Assembly: GCF_002099425.1 (NCBI RefSeq)
Contig: NW_018344068.1
Span: forward strand, 4,073,501 to 4,137,500
Length of the DNA stretch: 64,000 nucleotides
Reading direction: 5' to 3'
DNA from: Phascolarctos cinereus
Taxonomy: Eukaryota > Chordata > Mammalia > Diprotodontia > Phascolarctidae
The notes beneath the pieces were generated by a model, which worked only from the letters and a program-made list of their open reading frames with translations, was not told the origin of the DNA and searched no databases. Shown in pieces: positions 40,826-50,946 of this stretch; position 1 is the first letter of the stretch, and each line of letters starts with the position of its first letter. A program made the position numbers and the translations under genes.

Positions 40826-41157
40826 GATTCTATGTTTTCATACAGGGGGCTCTGACAATTGTTCAATTTTCTGGAATCATCTTGACTTAGGACTGGGAGC
40901 ATCATAGGGAAGTGGTTTCTGGACAGTAGCAGAGAGAAGAGATATGAAGGAAACAGATTTAGAGAACTAGTCCCGCAGTGAAAGACAGTATTGTCCATGT
41001 GTTATCTAGTGTTATCCATGGCTAGGTTGATAAAGTCAGTCAGTTAACACAGCAGTCAAGCCATCATTAAGCAGGACTAAAAGTGAGTGGACAGTTGAAT
41101 ATTTAGATGAATTTTCTCAAAGGAAACAGATCCTCTAGTCCATCTGAGAGGAAGTCT

Positions 41158-41550
41158 GGTGTTAGCAGGAAGAATGCTATATTTGCAGCCAGAAGATGTA
41201 GAGTCCCTGCTCCAAAGGTCACTAGCCATGTGACTGTGGGTCATTTGCCTCGTGCCTCTGAACCTCAGTTTCCCCATCTGTAAAATAGGAATAATTATAC
41301 TTGCATGCACTACCTAGCTTGAAGGATTGTGGTATGAAAAACAGCCTAGTGTAGCCAGTGAGCACTGGATTTGGAATTAGAAGACCAAGGCTTTGCTCTG
41401 CTCTTTCCTACTTCTGTGACCTCAGGTAAATCACTTCTTCTTTGTAAAGTGACAGGGTTGGACCAGATGGTTTCTAAAGCCCCTTCCAACTTTAGATCCT
41501 GTGATCTTATGAAGGTGCTTTGTAAAATGCTGCATAAATATTAGTTCTTA
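41158..41550 (+). mobile_element. MIR SINE with nested MIR3-like SINE
   Basis: Outer: CACTAGCCATGTGACTGTGGG, CCTCAGTTTCCCCATCTGTAAAATAGG, then after the insert GGTGCTTTGTAAAATGCTGCATAAATATTAG. Inner 41341-41512: CAGCCTAGTGTAGCCAG, GGGTTGGACCAGATGGTTTC, AGATCCTGTGATC. Confidence 0.75.
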
Positions 41551-41699
41551 TCTGGACAAAACCAAGCATCCAGCTCTCTCCTCCACAGCGGGTTTGCTGA
41601 ACTCTTCATCTGGGGTGTTGGCTCCAGACGCAATCCCTGTGGCATTTTGGGGAAGTTTTTTGCACTAAGAATAAGTCTCTGCTATTTTGGGTTGTTCTA

Positions 41700-42065
41700 T
41701 GACCTCATGACCTGCAAGCCCCTTCATAGAGCATCTGGTCCAGGGGTTCTCTAGCTGGGGTCACCCAGGTCACCTCTAGGGGTGGATTTCACAGAGCCCA
41801 TGAACATGGATGGGGAAAAAAATTACATCTTTCTTTTCACTAATCTCTATCTGAGATAGAGCATTTCCTTCAATTGTTTCAAAGATATTATTCTACAAAG
41901 GAGTGCGGAGGTTTCTCCAGATTGTCCAAGGGGTCCATAACACATGCAAAAAGGTGAAGAACTGCTGATCTAGTCCAAGTCCCTTGTTTTATAGATGAGA
42001 TACTGAGGTCCTGGCAGGAAGTGACTTGCTTAATATTCCTCCTGTCTCCAAATCCAGTGCTGTTC
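41700..42065 (-). mobile_element. MIR3-like SINE hosting a hAT MITE
   Basis: GCAAGCCCCTTCATAGAGCATCTGGTC then ATCTAGTCCAAGTCCCTTGTTTTATAGATGAG, CAGGAAGTGACTTGC and CCAAATCCAGTGCTG. Confidence 0.7.
41741..41967. mobile_element. hAT-Charlie-type MITE, complete
   Basis: CAGGGGTTCTCTAGCTGGGG to GGTGAAGAACTGCTG, 227 bp. ATCTGGTC (41733-41740) / ATCTAGTC (41968-41975), 7/8. Confidence 0.9.
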
Positions 42066-43143
42066 CCCCTTCACTCCTTTGTCTCTTTGTCAGCCTGGCT
42101 CAGTGTAGGACTGTGGCGATGGCCAGAGTGCGGAGAGAGCAAATCAGAGGAGGGCATTTCCTTGGTCCCCACTCAGACCAAACTGCTGCTCGTGGTGTTG
42201 GCTTTTCAAAAGTATCTCAGAGCTCCATCTGCTTGTGCTTCCGACACTTTTTATGATCCATATTGCTCAAACCTGAAAGCCACCCTCATGGGAGAGAAAG
42301 AGGAGGAGGAGGAGGAAGGGGAAGAAGAAAGAAAAAAATTTCCAACCACATCCCAGTTTAACTTGATCTCCCAGGGGAATAAAAGAATACCACATGCAGA
42401 GATCTTTGATTCAACAATGTGATGTTTCATCTTGCCCAGTCAGCAGTTTTTGAACATATTCCAGGAAAGCTTTTAAGCTGGATAAAGCCAAGGGCTTTTA
42501 CATTTTCAAGTGATACTCTAGCTACAAATGACAAGCTCTACTTACATTGTCATTTGGTCTGAAGAGAAGGTAATTAAAATCTTCCTCAGAGTGTAGTTAC
42601 AGTCAGAGAGAAAACTGGCCCAGCAAGGGAGACTTCAGAGAGAACCTGGGAGAGTAGGAGAGAGAGGAGGAAAGATGTAAGTAATGAGGGTGAAAGATGT
42701 AAGGAAGAAGAGAAGGAGGCAGAGGAGAAGGAGGGAAATAGGAAGGGGGAAAAGAGGAAGAGGAGAAAAAGGATGGGGAAAATAAGAGCATGAAAGATGC
42801 TGGTATCAAATGCATAACTAAGTTTGTCTGGCTGGTAAGTCAGGATGGAGTTTCCCAGGGCTCCTTGAGGTTGCAAAGCCCTGGAAGGAGCCTCTACAAA
42901 CATTTCCAAGGGGTCTGGTGACATTGGATTTTCCCTGAAGCAGCTGGCCCTTTATCTCACTGTCATCTCTGACCCTGGGTTTTCATTCCTAGTAAGGATT
43001 TCAGGTTACCCTGTCCTGGCCCTCACACCTTCTTTTTAATCCCTTTCCTTTGGTTCTATTATTCTGGTTGGGAGTAGGGGAGGCTGGAGTGAGGTGCCCT
43101 GACAATGCGTGACCCAGATCTTCAGAGACAGTCCTGGTTTTCA
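42066..43143. other. Repeat-poor block; candidate conserved non-coding DNA
   Basis: About 1.1 kb without transposons. 42370-42600 is AT-balanced with TTTGATTCAACAATGTGATG, TTTGAACATATTCC and GGTAATTAAAATC. 42300-42340 and 42640-42790 are purine-rich tracts (GAGGAGGAGG and AGGAAGAGGAG), which explain the E-rich and S/P-rich frames. No gene recognised. Confidence 0.4.
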
Positions 43144-43162
43144 GAAATGGACATGTACTTTT

Positions 43163-43509
43163 TTTTAATCCTTTCTTTTTTAAAAAAAAATTATAGTATT
43201 TTCCAATTACATGTAGAGACAATTTTAGCATCCATTTTTATAAGATTTTGAGTTTCAAAATTTTCTTCTCCCTCTCCTTTTTCCAAAACAGTAAGCAATC
43301 TGACATAGGTTATCTATGTGCAATTATGTAAAACATATTTCCATGTTAGTAACAGTTGTGAAAGAAGAAACAGAAAAGGAAAAAAAAACATGAAAAACAA
43401 AAAGTAAGTGAAAATAGTATGCTTTGATCTGCATTCAGAGTCTATCAGTTCGATCTGCATTCAGAGTCTATCAGTTCTTTATCTGGATGTATGTAGCATT
43501 TTTCATCAT
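43163..43509 (-). mobile_element. 5'-truncated L1 with 19-bp target duplication
   Basis: Contains CCAATTACATGTAGAGACAATTTTAGC, CCCTCTCCTTTTTCC, ATGTAAAACATATTTCCATG, TAGTATGCTTTGATCTGC. GAAATGGACATGTACTTTT (43144-43162) / GAAATGGACGTATACTTTT (43510-43528), 17/19. Holds an internal 26-bp tandem duplication. Confidence 0.9.
43426..43477 (-). repeat. 26-bp exact tandem duplication in L1
   Basis: The unit beginning GATCTGCATTCAGAGTC occurs at 43426-43451 and 43452-43477. Confidence 0.93.
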
Positions 43510-43683
43510 GAAATGGACGTATACTTTTAATTAAGCTTTGAAAAAGGAATAGTCTTCGTCAAACTCTTCTGGTTTGTTTTGTTTTTTGGTCCAGAAAATA
43601 GGGGTACCACTGAACTGGAGAAATGGCTGACCCCAGGGTAAATTAGGAAGTCTGTAAAATTTTTCTTCCATTTATGAAATAAT

Positions 43684-43850
43684 TGTTTCATTCAACAAAC
43701 ATGTATTAATGGGCAAAGTCATGTCCCTGGTGCTTGAGGAGTGTAATGATGGTGCTCAAGGAAGACTAGGCTAAATAGAGAAACATAAGGGAATAAGATT
43801 CAAATATGAAAATACATAGATATGAGGCTTCATAGTTTGTGTGGCACCTT
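43684..43850 (-). mobile_element. L2 3' end, diverged (tentative)
   Basis: CATTCAACAAACATGTATTAATGGGC and TCCCTGGTGCTTGAGGAG partly follow the antisense L2 order. Confidence 0.4.
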
Positions 43851-43887
43851 CAGGCAACACGAAAAGGGGTTTATTGTTTTCTTAATT

Positions 43888-44052
43888 CAGGGGTGGGAAA
43901 CCTATGGCCTCGAAGCTACATGTAGCCCTCTAGGTCCTCAAGTGTGGCCCTTCAACTGAATCCAAACTTCACAGAACAAATCCCCTTAATAAAAGGATTT
44001 GTTCTGTAAAACTTGGACTCATTCAAAAGGCTGCACCCACGCACCTGGAAAA
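43888..44052. mobile_element. hAT MITE, 'caggggtggggaacc' family
   Basis: CAGGGGTGGGAAACCTATGGCC, TCTAGGTCCTCAAGTGTGGCCC, CAAATCCCCTTAATAAAAGGATTTGTTCTG (internal palindrome). The right end is decayed, with a weak TCTTAATT/TCTTAGTA flank. Confidence 0.82.
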
Positions 44053-44234
44053 TCTTAGTAATAGACAATTAATTACCTTAGCCCCTCAGAAAAACAGTGG
44101 TAGGGACATTTCCTTTATTAGGAAGGCCTGGGCTCTAATCCCATCTCTGACACCAAATACTGGAACCTTGATTTGACCTCCCTGGATCTCAGTTTCCTCC
44201 TCTGTAAACTGCAAATCATAGATCCATCTGTGGA

Positions 44235-44505
44235 AATAGGTTAAGTTCTTCAAGGCCCAGCTGAAATGCTACCTTCTCAAGGAAGCCTTCCCTGAGGAGA
44301 GGCAGCCTCCCTAGGACTGCTAGCTCTTGGTACCTCTCTTAAGTATGTAAACCTAATTTCTATCAGATCGATTTGTCTAATGTTTGCCAGCTTCTAGAGC
44401 AGAAGGACCATGTCTTATTCAGGTCTGCTTCCTTCTAACCACTGAACACAGGACCCTACAACTAGCAAGAGCTGAGCAAAGATTTGTTGAATGAATATTA
44501 GTCAT
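44235..44505 (+). mobile_element. L2 3' end
   Basis: GTTCTTCAAGGCCCAGCTGAAATGC, AAGGAAGCCTTCCCTGA, CAGAAGGACCATGTCTTATTC, AGATTTGTTGAATGAAT. Confidence 0.85.
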
Positions 44506-44904
44506 GTTGGACTTGAAAAAAGGAATGCTGAAAAATTTGTGGACTCCAAAAAGTTTTCAGTTGGTTAAATGGCTGTTTATGTAGGACACAGAGGGAGTTC
44601 TGAGTGGTTGTGTCCCCATTTCTGAATAGTTGGTGAATTTACATAACAATGGGATTATGTTGCCTTTTGTTTGCTATTGCCAGTGGTTATTGGGGCAAGG
44701 AGCCGGAGTACTGTGCCCAGCCCAGGGTTAGAACACTAGGGCCTGAGTAGTCAGTAGGGACTGAGTGAGGGTCAGTGACCTGGACCAGTTTGGGATGGTG
44801 GGGTGGAGGGATTATCCCACACCTACTGCATTTGCTTGTGATTTCCTGGAAGACGTTGTATAAGGACATACACCCTCTCACTTCCCCTCAGGGGTAATTC
44901 AATC
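44506..44904. other. No recognised feature
   Basis: No gene or confident repeat. Confidence 0.4.
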
Positions 44905-44912
44905 CATCCAGT

Positions 44913-45004
44913 TTCCTTTTTTTTTTTTTAAAGGCAATTGGGGTTAAGTGACTTGCCCAGGGTCACACAGCTAATAAATGTCAAATGTTTGGTCTGAGGC
45001 CCGA
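44913..45004 (-). mobile_element. 5'-truncated short SINE
   Basis: Only the tail half is present: T-run, GGCAATTGGGGTTAAGTGAC, GTCACACAGCTAATAAATG, TTTGGTCTGAGGCCCG. CATCCAGT is exact at 44905-44912 and 45005-45012, so truncation occurred at insertion. Confidence 0.9.
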
Positions 45005-45012
45005 CATCCAGT

Positions 45013-45200
45013 ATCTTAATAAGAATCCCATCGACAACATAATAGACAAGTACAAGTTATCTTGCCTTTGCTTGAAGACTCCTAGTGAGGTAGGGGTGGG
45101 GGTAGAGGTGGAAGGAAGGTCTTCCCGGGCAGCCCATTCCACTTTTGGACTCTTCTAATGGTTGGGAGGTTTTTCTTTACATCAGGCCTAAATTTCAAAT
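45013..45200 (-). mobile_element. L3/CR1 3' fragment
   Basis: CCTTTGCTTGAAGACTCCTAGTGAGG, GGGCAGCCCATTCCACTTTTGGAC, TTTTTCTTTACATCAGGCCTAAATTTC. Confidence 0.75.
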
Positions 45201-45424
45201 CTTGACAGATGGGTTTGAAAGGCACAACTTATGTTTACCTGCCAAGGGCAGTGCATTTTGAGGCTGTTTCAATAATCTCAATGAGGATGATTTTTTTTTG
45301 GACCAAGGAATCCAAGTGCTCATTGAAATGATCAGAATATTCTATTATTATCATTGAGTTCTCAGCCTATGGAAACAATCAGGTACCTCTGAAGTTGTCT
45401 GAATTTAATTTCTCAACAAGTAAG

Positions 45425-45840
45425 GCAGTGTGTTTTTGTAGAAAATGTGGGAGACTTAGAGTCCAAAAGTCTGGGTTCGAGTCCTGGCCTCTCTAGTCGT
45501 GTTGGAACTTGGTGTCCTTATCTATAAAGAGAAGGGGATTAGACTAGCACAGGGGTTCTTGACCTTTTTTTGTGTTTGGACCCATTTGGTAGTCTTGTGA
45601 AGCCTACGGACCCCTTTTTAGAATAATGTTTTTAAATGCATACAATGAAATGCATAGGATTACAAAGGAAATCGATGGTTTGCGAAAATAAAGATGTCAT
45701 TTTTTCCCCCATCCAAGTTCACAGATTTTCTATAATCTATCCACAGACCCCTTGGTGCATGAACCCCAGGTTAAGAACCTCTGGACTAGTCTGAGGTTAA
45801 GATCTCTTGCAGCTTAACCATCATGTAATTCTGACTTAGA
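45425..45840 (+). mobile_element. MIR3-like SINE hosting a hAT MITE
   Basis: GGCAGTGTGTTTTTGTAGAAAATG, GTCTGGGTTCGAGTCCTGGCC, GAAGGGGATTAGACTAGCA, then after the hAT GACTAGTCTGAGGTTAAGATCTCTTGC. Confidence 0.75.
45550..45783. mobile_element. hAT-Charlie-type MITE, complete
   Basis: CAGGGGTTCTTGACC to GGTTAAGAACCTCTG, 234 bp. GACTAGCA (45542-45549) / GACTAGTC (45784-45791), 6/8. Best-preserved body of the 'caggggttcttaacc' family: GTGAAGCCTACGGACCCC, GGATTACAAAGGAAATC, CCCCCATCCAAGTTCACAG. Confidence 0.93.
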
Positions 45841-46330
45841 GGTGATAGAAGGTGGAGAGTAGAACTCTGACTTAATTCTGTAATTCTGACTTAGAAGATA
45901 GACGGCTATCTTCTTTCTATCTATCCATGTCTTCTTTGTTATTTTACTAGTTGTCTCAGCTAAAATAAATAATTAATTAGTAGCTAATTTTCTGCTGATA
46001 AGCCTCTCTACACTTTGTGGGGCTGGGCAGGTCATTAGCAGACAAGTACCCAAGAGATCACAGGATGATAAATTAGAGGTAGAAGATGCCTCAGGGGCCA
46101 TATAGTCTGACCTCCTCGGTTTGTAGATGAGGAAACTGAGGCACAGTGCACACAAGTAGTTAGTATCAGAGGTGGGATGTGAGTGAGCCCAGACCTTCTA
46201 ATGCTCGCCCACTGCCTCTGCCTCCACTTCATTATATTGTTTCTGCATAGGTAGTAAGTTGTCTGAGGAAGGATTTGAATTCAAGCCTTTTGACTTGAAA
46301 ACCTTTACTCTTTCCACCCTACCATGCTGA
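45841..46330 (-). mobile_element. Two MIR-type SINE fragments
   Basis: 46050-46225: GATGATAAATTAGAGGTAGAAGATGCC, TAGATGAGGAAACTGAGGCACAG. 46230-46330: GGAAGGATTTGAATTCAAGCC. 45841-46049 to the left is unassigned. Confidence 0.6.
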
Positions 46331-46594
46331 CTCCATCTAGGGCTGTTCCTGTCAAAGTCTCTAAGACCTAAGGGCCACCTTCCATATAACCATAAAAAAT
46401 CGGAAGAGGACTTTTTTAGGGAGGAAAACTAAAAAAAATGCTTTCTTCATAATTTTTCTTTCTGTGCAAATAAAAATGTTTCTAAAAACAATAACTGATC
46501 TAGTATTTTAGAGAGATCATGTATCTTTCAGAGAGATCTGACATATCCTTCCAAATCGATGTCACTCTATAATGAGTCACAAGATTCTTAAGTG
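46331..46594. other. No recognised feature
   Basis: AT-rich; no gene. Confidence 0.4.
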
Positions 46595-47155
46595 GGAACT
46601 GAGGATGTTTATTCTGGAGACTAGAAGAATAGAGTGGGAGGAATATGGTCACTGTTTTCAAATATTTGAAAGACTGTCTTATGGAAGAAGAGGATCTTTT
46701 CCTGTGTGGTTCTAGAATAGTAATAATAGCTAGCATAGCGCTTTAAAGTTTATGAAGTGCTTTTTATATATTGTCTCATTGAAGTCCCACAAGAATCTCT
46801 CCAGGTAGATGTTATTATTATCTTATTTTACAGATGAGGATAAGGAAGCAAATCCTCAGGTCAAATGAGTAAATAGCTTAGAATTTGAACTCTGCTCTTC
46901 CTAACTTCACATCAAACCCTCTTAACCACAACACCATCCAGTTGCCCTACAGAACTAGGGACCTTTAGGGACTTATAAAAGGACAAATCTCAGCTCAATG
47001 CAAGGAAGAACTTCCTAATTTCCCAACAGAGTTTGTCGAGCTGCCTCTTGACCATCTGTCCCAAATACTGTAGGGAAGAGTCACACTGGGTGGGGGTTTG
47101 ACCTCAGCTAATCTCTAAGACCTCTTCCAGCTCTAGTATTTTATGATCCTGATGA
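46595..47155 (+). mobile_element. L3/CR1 3' end, split by MIR
   Basis: ACTGAGGATGTTTATTCTGGAGAC, CACTGTTTTCAAATATTTGAAAGACTGTC, then after the MIR CTCAATGCAAGGAAGAACTTCC, GTTTGTCGAGCTGCCTC and ACCTCTTCCAGCTCTAGTATTTTATGATCC. The first part corresponds to the C-terminal RT-adjacent coding region, with no intact frame. Confidence 0.75.
46716..46947 (-). mobile_element. MIR SINE, near full length
   Basis: TAGCTAGCATAGCGCTTTAAAG, ATTGTCTCATTGAAGTCCCAC, TTTTACAGATGAGGATAAGG, CTCTTCCTAACTTCACATC, right end CAACACCATCCAGTTGCCC. Confidence 0.75.
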
Positions 47156-47563
47156 ATCTAAGTACACAGGCAGGCCTTCTGGTTGCTGGGATAATTAATG
47201 ACCGACTTGACTCTGTTGCTGGTCACTCTCCATGCTTGTTTCATTTTCTTTGCTTCTACAATATTAAGAATCTGGGTAGAATTTTGGCTCTACTGGACAA
47301 AAGTAGGCATTGAGTTAAACTACGAATTTACCCATTCATGCCACCTTCGATTTAAGAGCTATTTTAAAAAAAGTAAACATAAAATAATGATAACCATAAT
47401 AAAAACCCAATAAAACCATTTTATGTATTGGTCTCATGTGAAATATGACATTTAGCTAGTTTCTACCAAGAATGAGCATATTAGAAAATTACGTTAATGT
47501 TGAAACTTCACAGATATCACTATCTCCTGTATACAGCTTCTGTACCTATCTCTGTCTCTCCCT

Positions 47564-47566
<3 letters not shown>
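47156..47566. other. No recognised feature
   Basis: No gene or confident repeat. Confidence 0.4.
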
Positions 47567-47627
<61 letters not shown>

Positions 47628-47680
47628 ATATATATGTATTTGTGTGTATGTATGTATGTATGTATGTATGTATGTATGTT
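47567..47680 (+). repeat. (TA)n-(GTAT)n compound microsatellite
   Basis: About 25 TA units, then TATG units, then a perfect (GTAT)n run. Confidence 0.97.
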
Positions 47681-47689
47681 GTCTCTCCC

Positions 47690-47790
47690 ATTACATTGTG
47701 AACTCTTTGAAGGCAGGGACTTTTACTTTTCTTTGTATCTCAGTGTCTGGTACATAGTAGGCACTTAATAAATGTTCATTGATTGACTGG
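47690..47790 (+). mobile_element. L2 3' end
   Basis: CATTGTGAACTCTTTGAAGGCAGGGAC, GTGTCTGGTACATAGTAGGCACTTAATAAATG. Confidence 0.85.
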
Positions 47791-47839
47791 GCACAAGTAA
47801 TGAACTAAGGTTACTATTTTGATTCCTGGATCTAGACTG

Positions 47840-48165
47840 AATCCTTGGATTCCTTAATCCCAAGATTGGGAAAGAATGCCAAGACTGTCTATTTCAATAT
47901 TCTATCTAAAGCAGGAATCTTTGGCATCTGTGACAGAAGGTCATCTAGCTTCTTCTTGAACATTTCTGGATGGGGGCTCACTACCTACAGAGTCAGCCTG
48001 TTCCATTTTTTGATGTCTCTGATTGTTAAAAAGCTCTTCCTTGAGCTGTAACTTTCCCCCATTGGTCTGAGGTCTGACCTCTGTAACCTTGCAGAGCAAG
48101 GTTCATCCCTTTCTTACAGGACAACCCTTCAGTTACTTGAAAACAGTTGATTTCCCTGCAGTCCA
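47840..48165 (-). mobile_element. L3/CR1 fragment
   Basis: AGGTCATCTAGCTTCTTCTTGAACATTTCTGG, GGGCTCACTACCTACAGAG, GCCTGTTCCATTTTTTGATG, AAAAAGCTCTTCCTTGAGC, GACAACCCTTCAGTTACTTGAAAACAG. Confidence 0.75.
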
Positions 48166-48847
48166 GTTGATAAAATTATAGAAGGTGGGGGGCAGATAAT
48201 AAAAATAATGAGCTGTTAAGGTCTTTAGAAAAGTGTAAAGAAGAATCTATTTATAAATTGTGAAGTTCTTCACTCAAGCCTGGTGGAATTAGAGGGCAGC
48301 TGGCCATCAGAAGGCCAAAGAGTTAGCCATATTCCTTATGACCATTTGAAAAAGTAAGGCAAACTCTAGGGTGTAGTTAGTAGGGGATGGCTCTGTGTAG
48401 TATGACTTCTGGCAGCAGAGAAGAGAGCTGGTTGTGGTGGAAGACTCAAACTCCTAAGAGGGAATCTTTCTTCAGCTTAAAGGAGATGGTATTTTTCTTT
48501 TTTCTATTCTTACCATAGCTCATGGAGTCTTGCAGAAGTGCTACTTGCCCAGTAGGAGAGACCACATCTAGCAGAGACTGGGTCCAGTGAGTCACAGTGT
48601 AAGATAGAAGTAGCTCTGGGATTAGAGAGGGAGTTGTCCTTGGCCATTATTAGGAGTTAGGCTATGGAGAGAAAAAGGAGAAGCATGACACCATGAGAAG
48701 GGAAAAGAGAAAGGACATTGGGACTGGGTGGTGCTAGAGGTCACAACTGATGTTGATGGAAACTGGTGAGTAATGAACTAAGGTTACTATTTTGTGCCTA
48801 AGTATAAATGATATTGAACAACTTTTTTTTGACATGCTCATAATAAA
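48166..48847. other. No recognised feature
   Basis: Unique-looking; no gene. Confidence 0.4.
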
Positions 48848-48849
48848 TA

Positions 48850-48952
48850 CAGGATGTCTCAAAAGTCTCAGTGTAGTTTAAAATTATTTAAGCTTTTTTA
48901 TTTTTAAATTTAATTTTAAAAATTTTATTTAAAACTTTTGGGACACCCTGCA
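48850..48952. mobile_element. Mariner-like MITE
   Basis: The left CAGGATGTCTCAAAAGTCTC and the reverse complement of the right end CAGGGTGTCCCAAAAGTTTT pair over about 20 bp. TA flanks lie outside. The AT-rich core is itself near-palindromic (TTTAAATTTAATTTTAAAAA). About 103 bp, typical of short mariner MITEs. Confidence 0.8.
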
Positions 48953-49359
48953 TATAATTAGGTTAGGAACTTCTTTCTACTAAGTTGTTGGTGGCCTGGG
49001 CAAGAAGTGGCTACATTTTACTGGGCCTAGAACTATAGCTCTCCATTAAAAGTCCTCAGGTTTTTACTGATTCAGCTAAAATGCATATGCATTGCTTCCT
49101 TAACTGGACTCACCTGATGCAGATGACATGTCCATAAGGGTTGATTGATGAGACAAAATGCTGTCTTTTTCTCACTATATAGCTGGAGAAAGAAAAAAAT
49201 GAGTGAGAGTTGGGGAGAGACAGAACGAAGAAACCTCAGTGGCTCTTCTTCAAAGAGCCTTTGGCAATGGACAACTCTGCTGATAAGATTATTTAGGAAA
49301 AAAAACAAGATTATTTGGAGTCTTTCTGAAGGCTTCCAGAAGAATTGTCCTCTTTAGGT
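48953..49359. other. No recognised feature
   Basis: Opposite-strand frames at 49072-49357 have no recognisable content. Confidence 0.4.
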
Positions 49360-49500
49360 TTCAATTAAGTTCAATTCAAGAATATGTTAAGTGTCTACTA
49401 TATGTCAGACACTGTGCTAAGTGCAGAGAATTCAAAGACAAAAAGAAAAAAAGAAAAGAAAAGAAAAGAAGTAGGCCCTGCCCTGAGGAAGCTTTTGGTC
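49360..49500 (-). mobile_element. L2 3' end
   Basis: AATATGTTAAGTGTCTACTATATGTCAGACAC, GTGCTAAGTGCAGAGAATTC, an (AAAAG)n run, GCCCTGCCCTGAGGAAGC. Confidence 0.75.
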
Positions 49501-49884
49501 TTTTGGAGTCTTCCTGACTAAGCTGCAATCTGCTACTGAGCTGCTACTGGATCCCAGGGGTAGAAGGCTGGAGCAAAGGTGGCGGGGATTGTGGCCACCG
49601 TGCATGTTGGTGGCCTGGCTTATACCAAGAGTGAGAGCAACCAGTAGAGTCTTGTGACTTTCCCTGGATCAGCCAAATTCAGGAACTGCTGGAGAGAATA
49701 GAAGAAAGTTTGTTCTCATGAGGGTTTCACTTGCACTTCTGGACCAAATAGTTTTGGAAAACCAAATGTCTTAGAGAGGCGTTCCAACTCACAAATTATT
49801 ACTTTTTTTCCCAAGTAAAAAAAAAATGAAGACATGGAAGCAGAACATTTAAAGAAAGGGGAAGAAATAGGGTTAAGCTGAGAA
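49501..49884. other. No recognised feature
   Basis: No gene. Confidence 0.4.
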
Positions 49885-50035
49885 TCGTGGATCAAGAGCT
49901 GCAAGAGAACTTAGAAGTCATCTAGTCCAACCCCTTCATTTTACAAATGAGGAAACTGAGACAACGGTTCCATGGTCACAAAGGAAGGTAATAGGAGTGC
50001 TAGGATTTCTCTGATTCCAAATCTACTTGTCTTTT
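49885..50035 (-). mobile_element. MIR3-like SINE
   Basis: AGAACTTAGAAGTCATCTAGTCCAACCCC, TTTTACAAATGAGGAAACTGAG, TTTCTCTGATTCCAAATC. Confidence 0.8.
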
Positions 50036-50039
50036 TGCT

Positions 50040-50470
50040 CAGAAGACCTGGGTTCAAGTTGGAACTTATACATCTTACAAGCTGTGTGTCTTTAGAAAAG
50101 TCGTTTCCCTTCTCTGAATCTTCATCGACTGCTCTATAAAATGAGGTGGAGAGCAGCTAGGTGGCACAGCGGAAAGAGTGCCAGACCTGGAGTCAGGAAG
50201 ACTAAACTTCCCGAGTTCAAGTCTGGTCTCAGACACTTACTCGTTGTGTGACCCCAGGCAAGTCACTTAACCGTGTTTGCCTCAGTTTCTTCATTTGTAA
50301 AATGAGCTGGAGAAGGAAATGGCAAAGCACTCCAGTATCTTTGCCAAGAAAACCCCAGATAGGGTCATGTTTCATGTCCAACATGACTGAAAAGTGATGC
50401 AACAAAAACCCCACAAAGATGAGGTGGTCTTATTAGAGAATCTCCAAGGTCCTCTCCAGCTCTAAAAATG
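50040..50470 (+). mobile_element. MIR3-like SINE hosting a long SINE
   Basis: GAAGACCTGGGTTCAAGTTGG, CTCTATAAAATGAGGTGG, then after the insert GTCTTATTAGAGAATCTCCAAGGTCCTC. Confidence 0.75.
50150..50418 (+). mobile_element. Long marsupial SINE with 9-bp target duplication
   Basis: GAGCAGCTAGGTGGCACAGCGG to CAACAAAAACCCC. ATGAGGTGG at 50141-50149 and 50419-50427. Confidence 0.92.
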
Positions 50471-50599
50471 TGTCTATGTGAAGTTGTCTGACAAATTGAG
50501 TTGGGAGGTGGAATCCATATGGTGTCAGGCTGCTGGGTCTTCCTTGTTCATGTGGCTTTATCCACTGCCCATGGGGCTAGTCCTTCTCTCTGGAGGCAT

Positions 50600-50945
50600 T
50601 CCCTCATTTCTTTAACCTCTCAGAACTCCAAGGTCCCTTCTAGGCCCCAATCTAGTGCTACCTCCTGCCAGAAGATTTTTCTGATGCCCTCAGTGTTCCC
50701 CCTTCTCCTACCACTATGCATTTATTTTATTCTGCTGCTCCCTATCTTTCTTTGTATTTATTTATCTTTTTAAAATTTAATTTAAATTAAAAAAATTTAA
50801 ATTTTAAATAAAATGTGAACATCTTATACTTCCTACTCTCCCCAACCATTTAGAAAGTAAGCTCACTGAGGGTACTTTGTATCCCTCTCACCTAATATAG
50901 TATCTGACACACAGTAGGTACTTAATAAATGCTTACTGTATTGGA
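50600..50945 (+). mobile_element. L2 3' portion
   Basis: CCTCCTGCCAGAAGATTTTTCTGATGCCC, AAAGTAAGCTCACTGAGGGTAC, TATCTGACACACAGTAGGTACTTAATAAATGC. A palindromic AT run sits at 50765-50810. Confidence 0.8.
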
Positions 50946-50946
50946 A

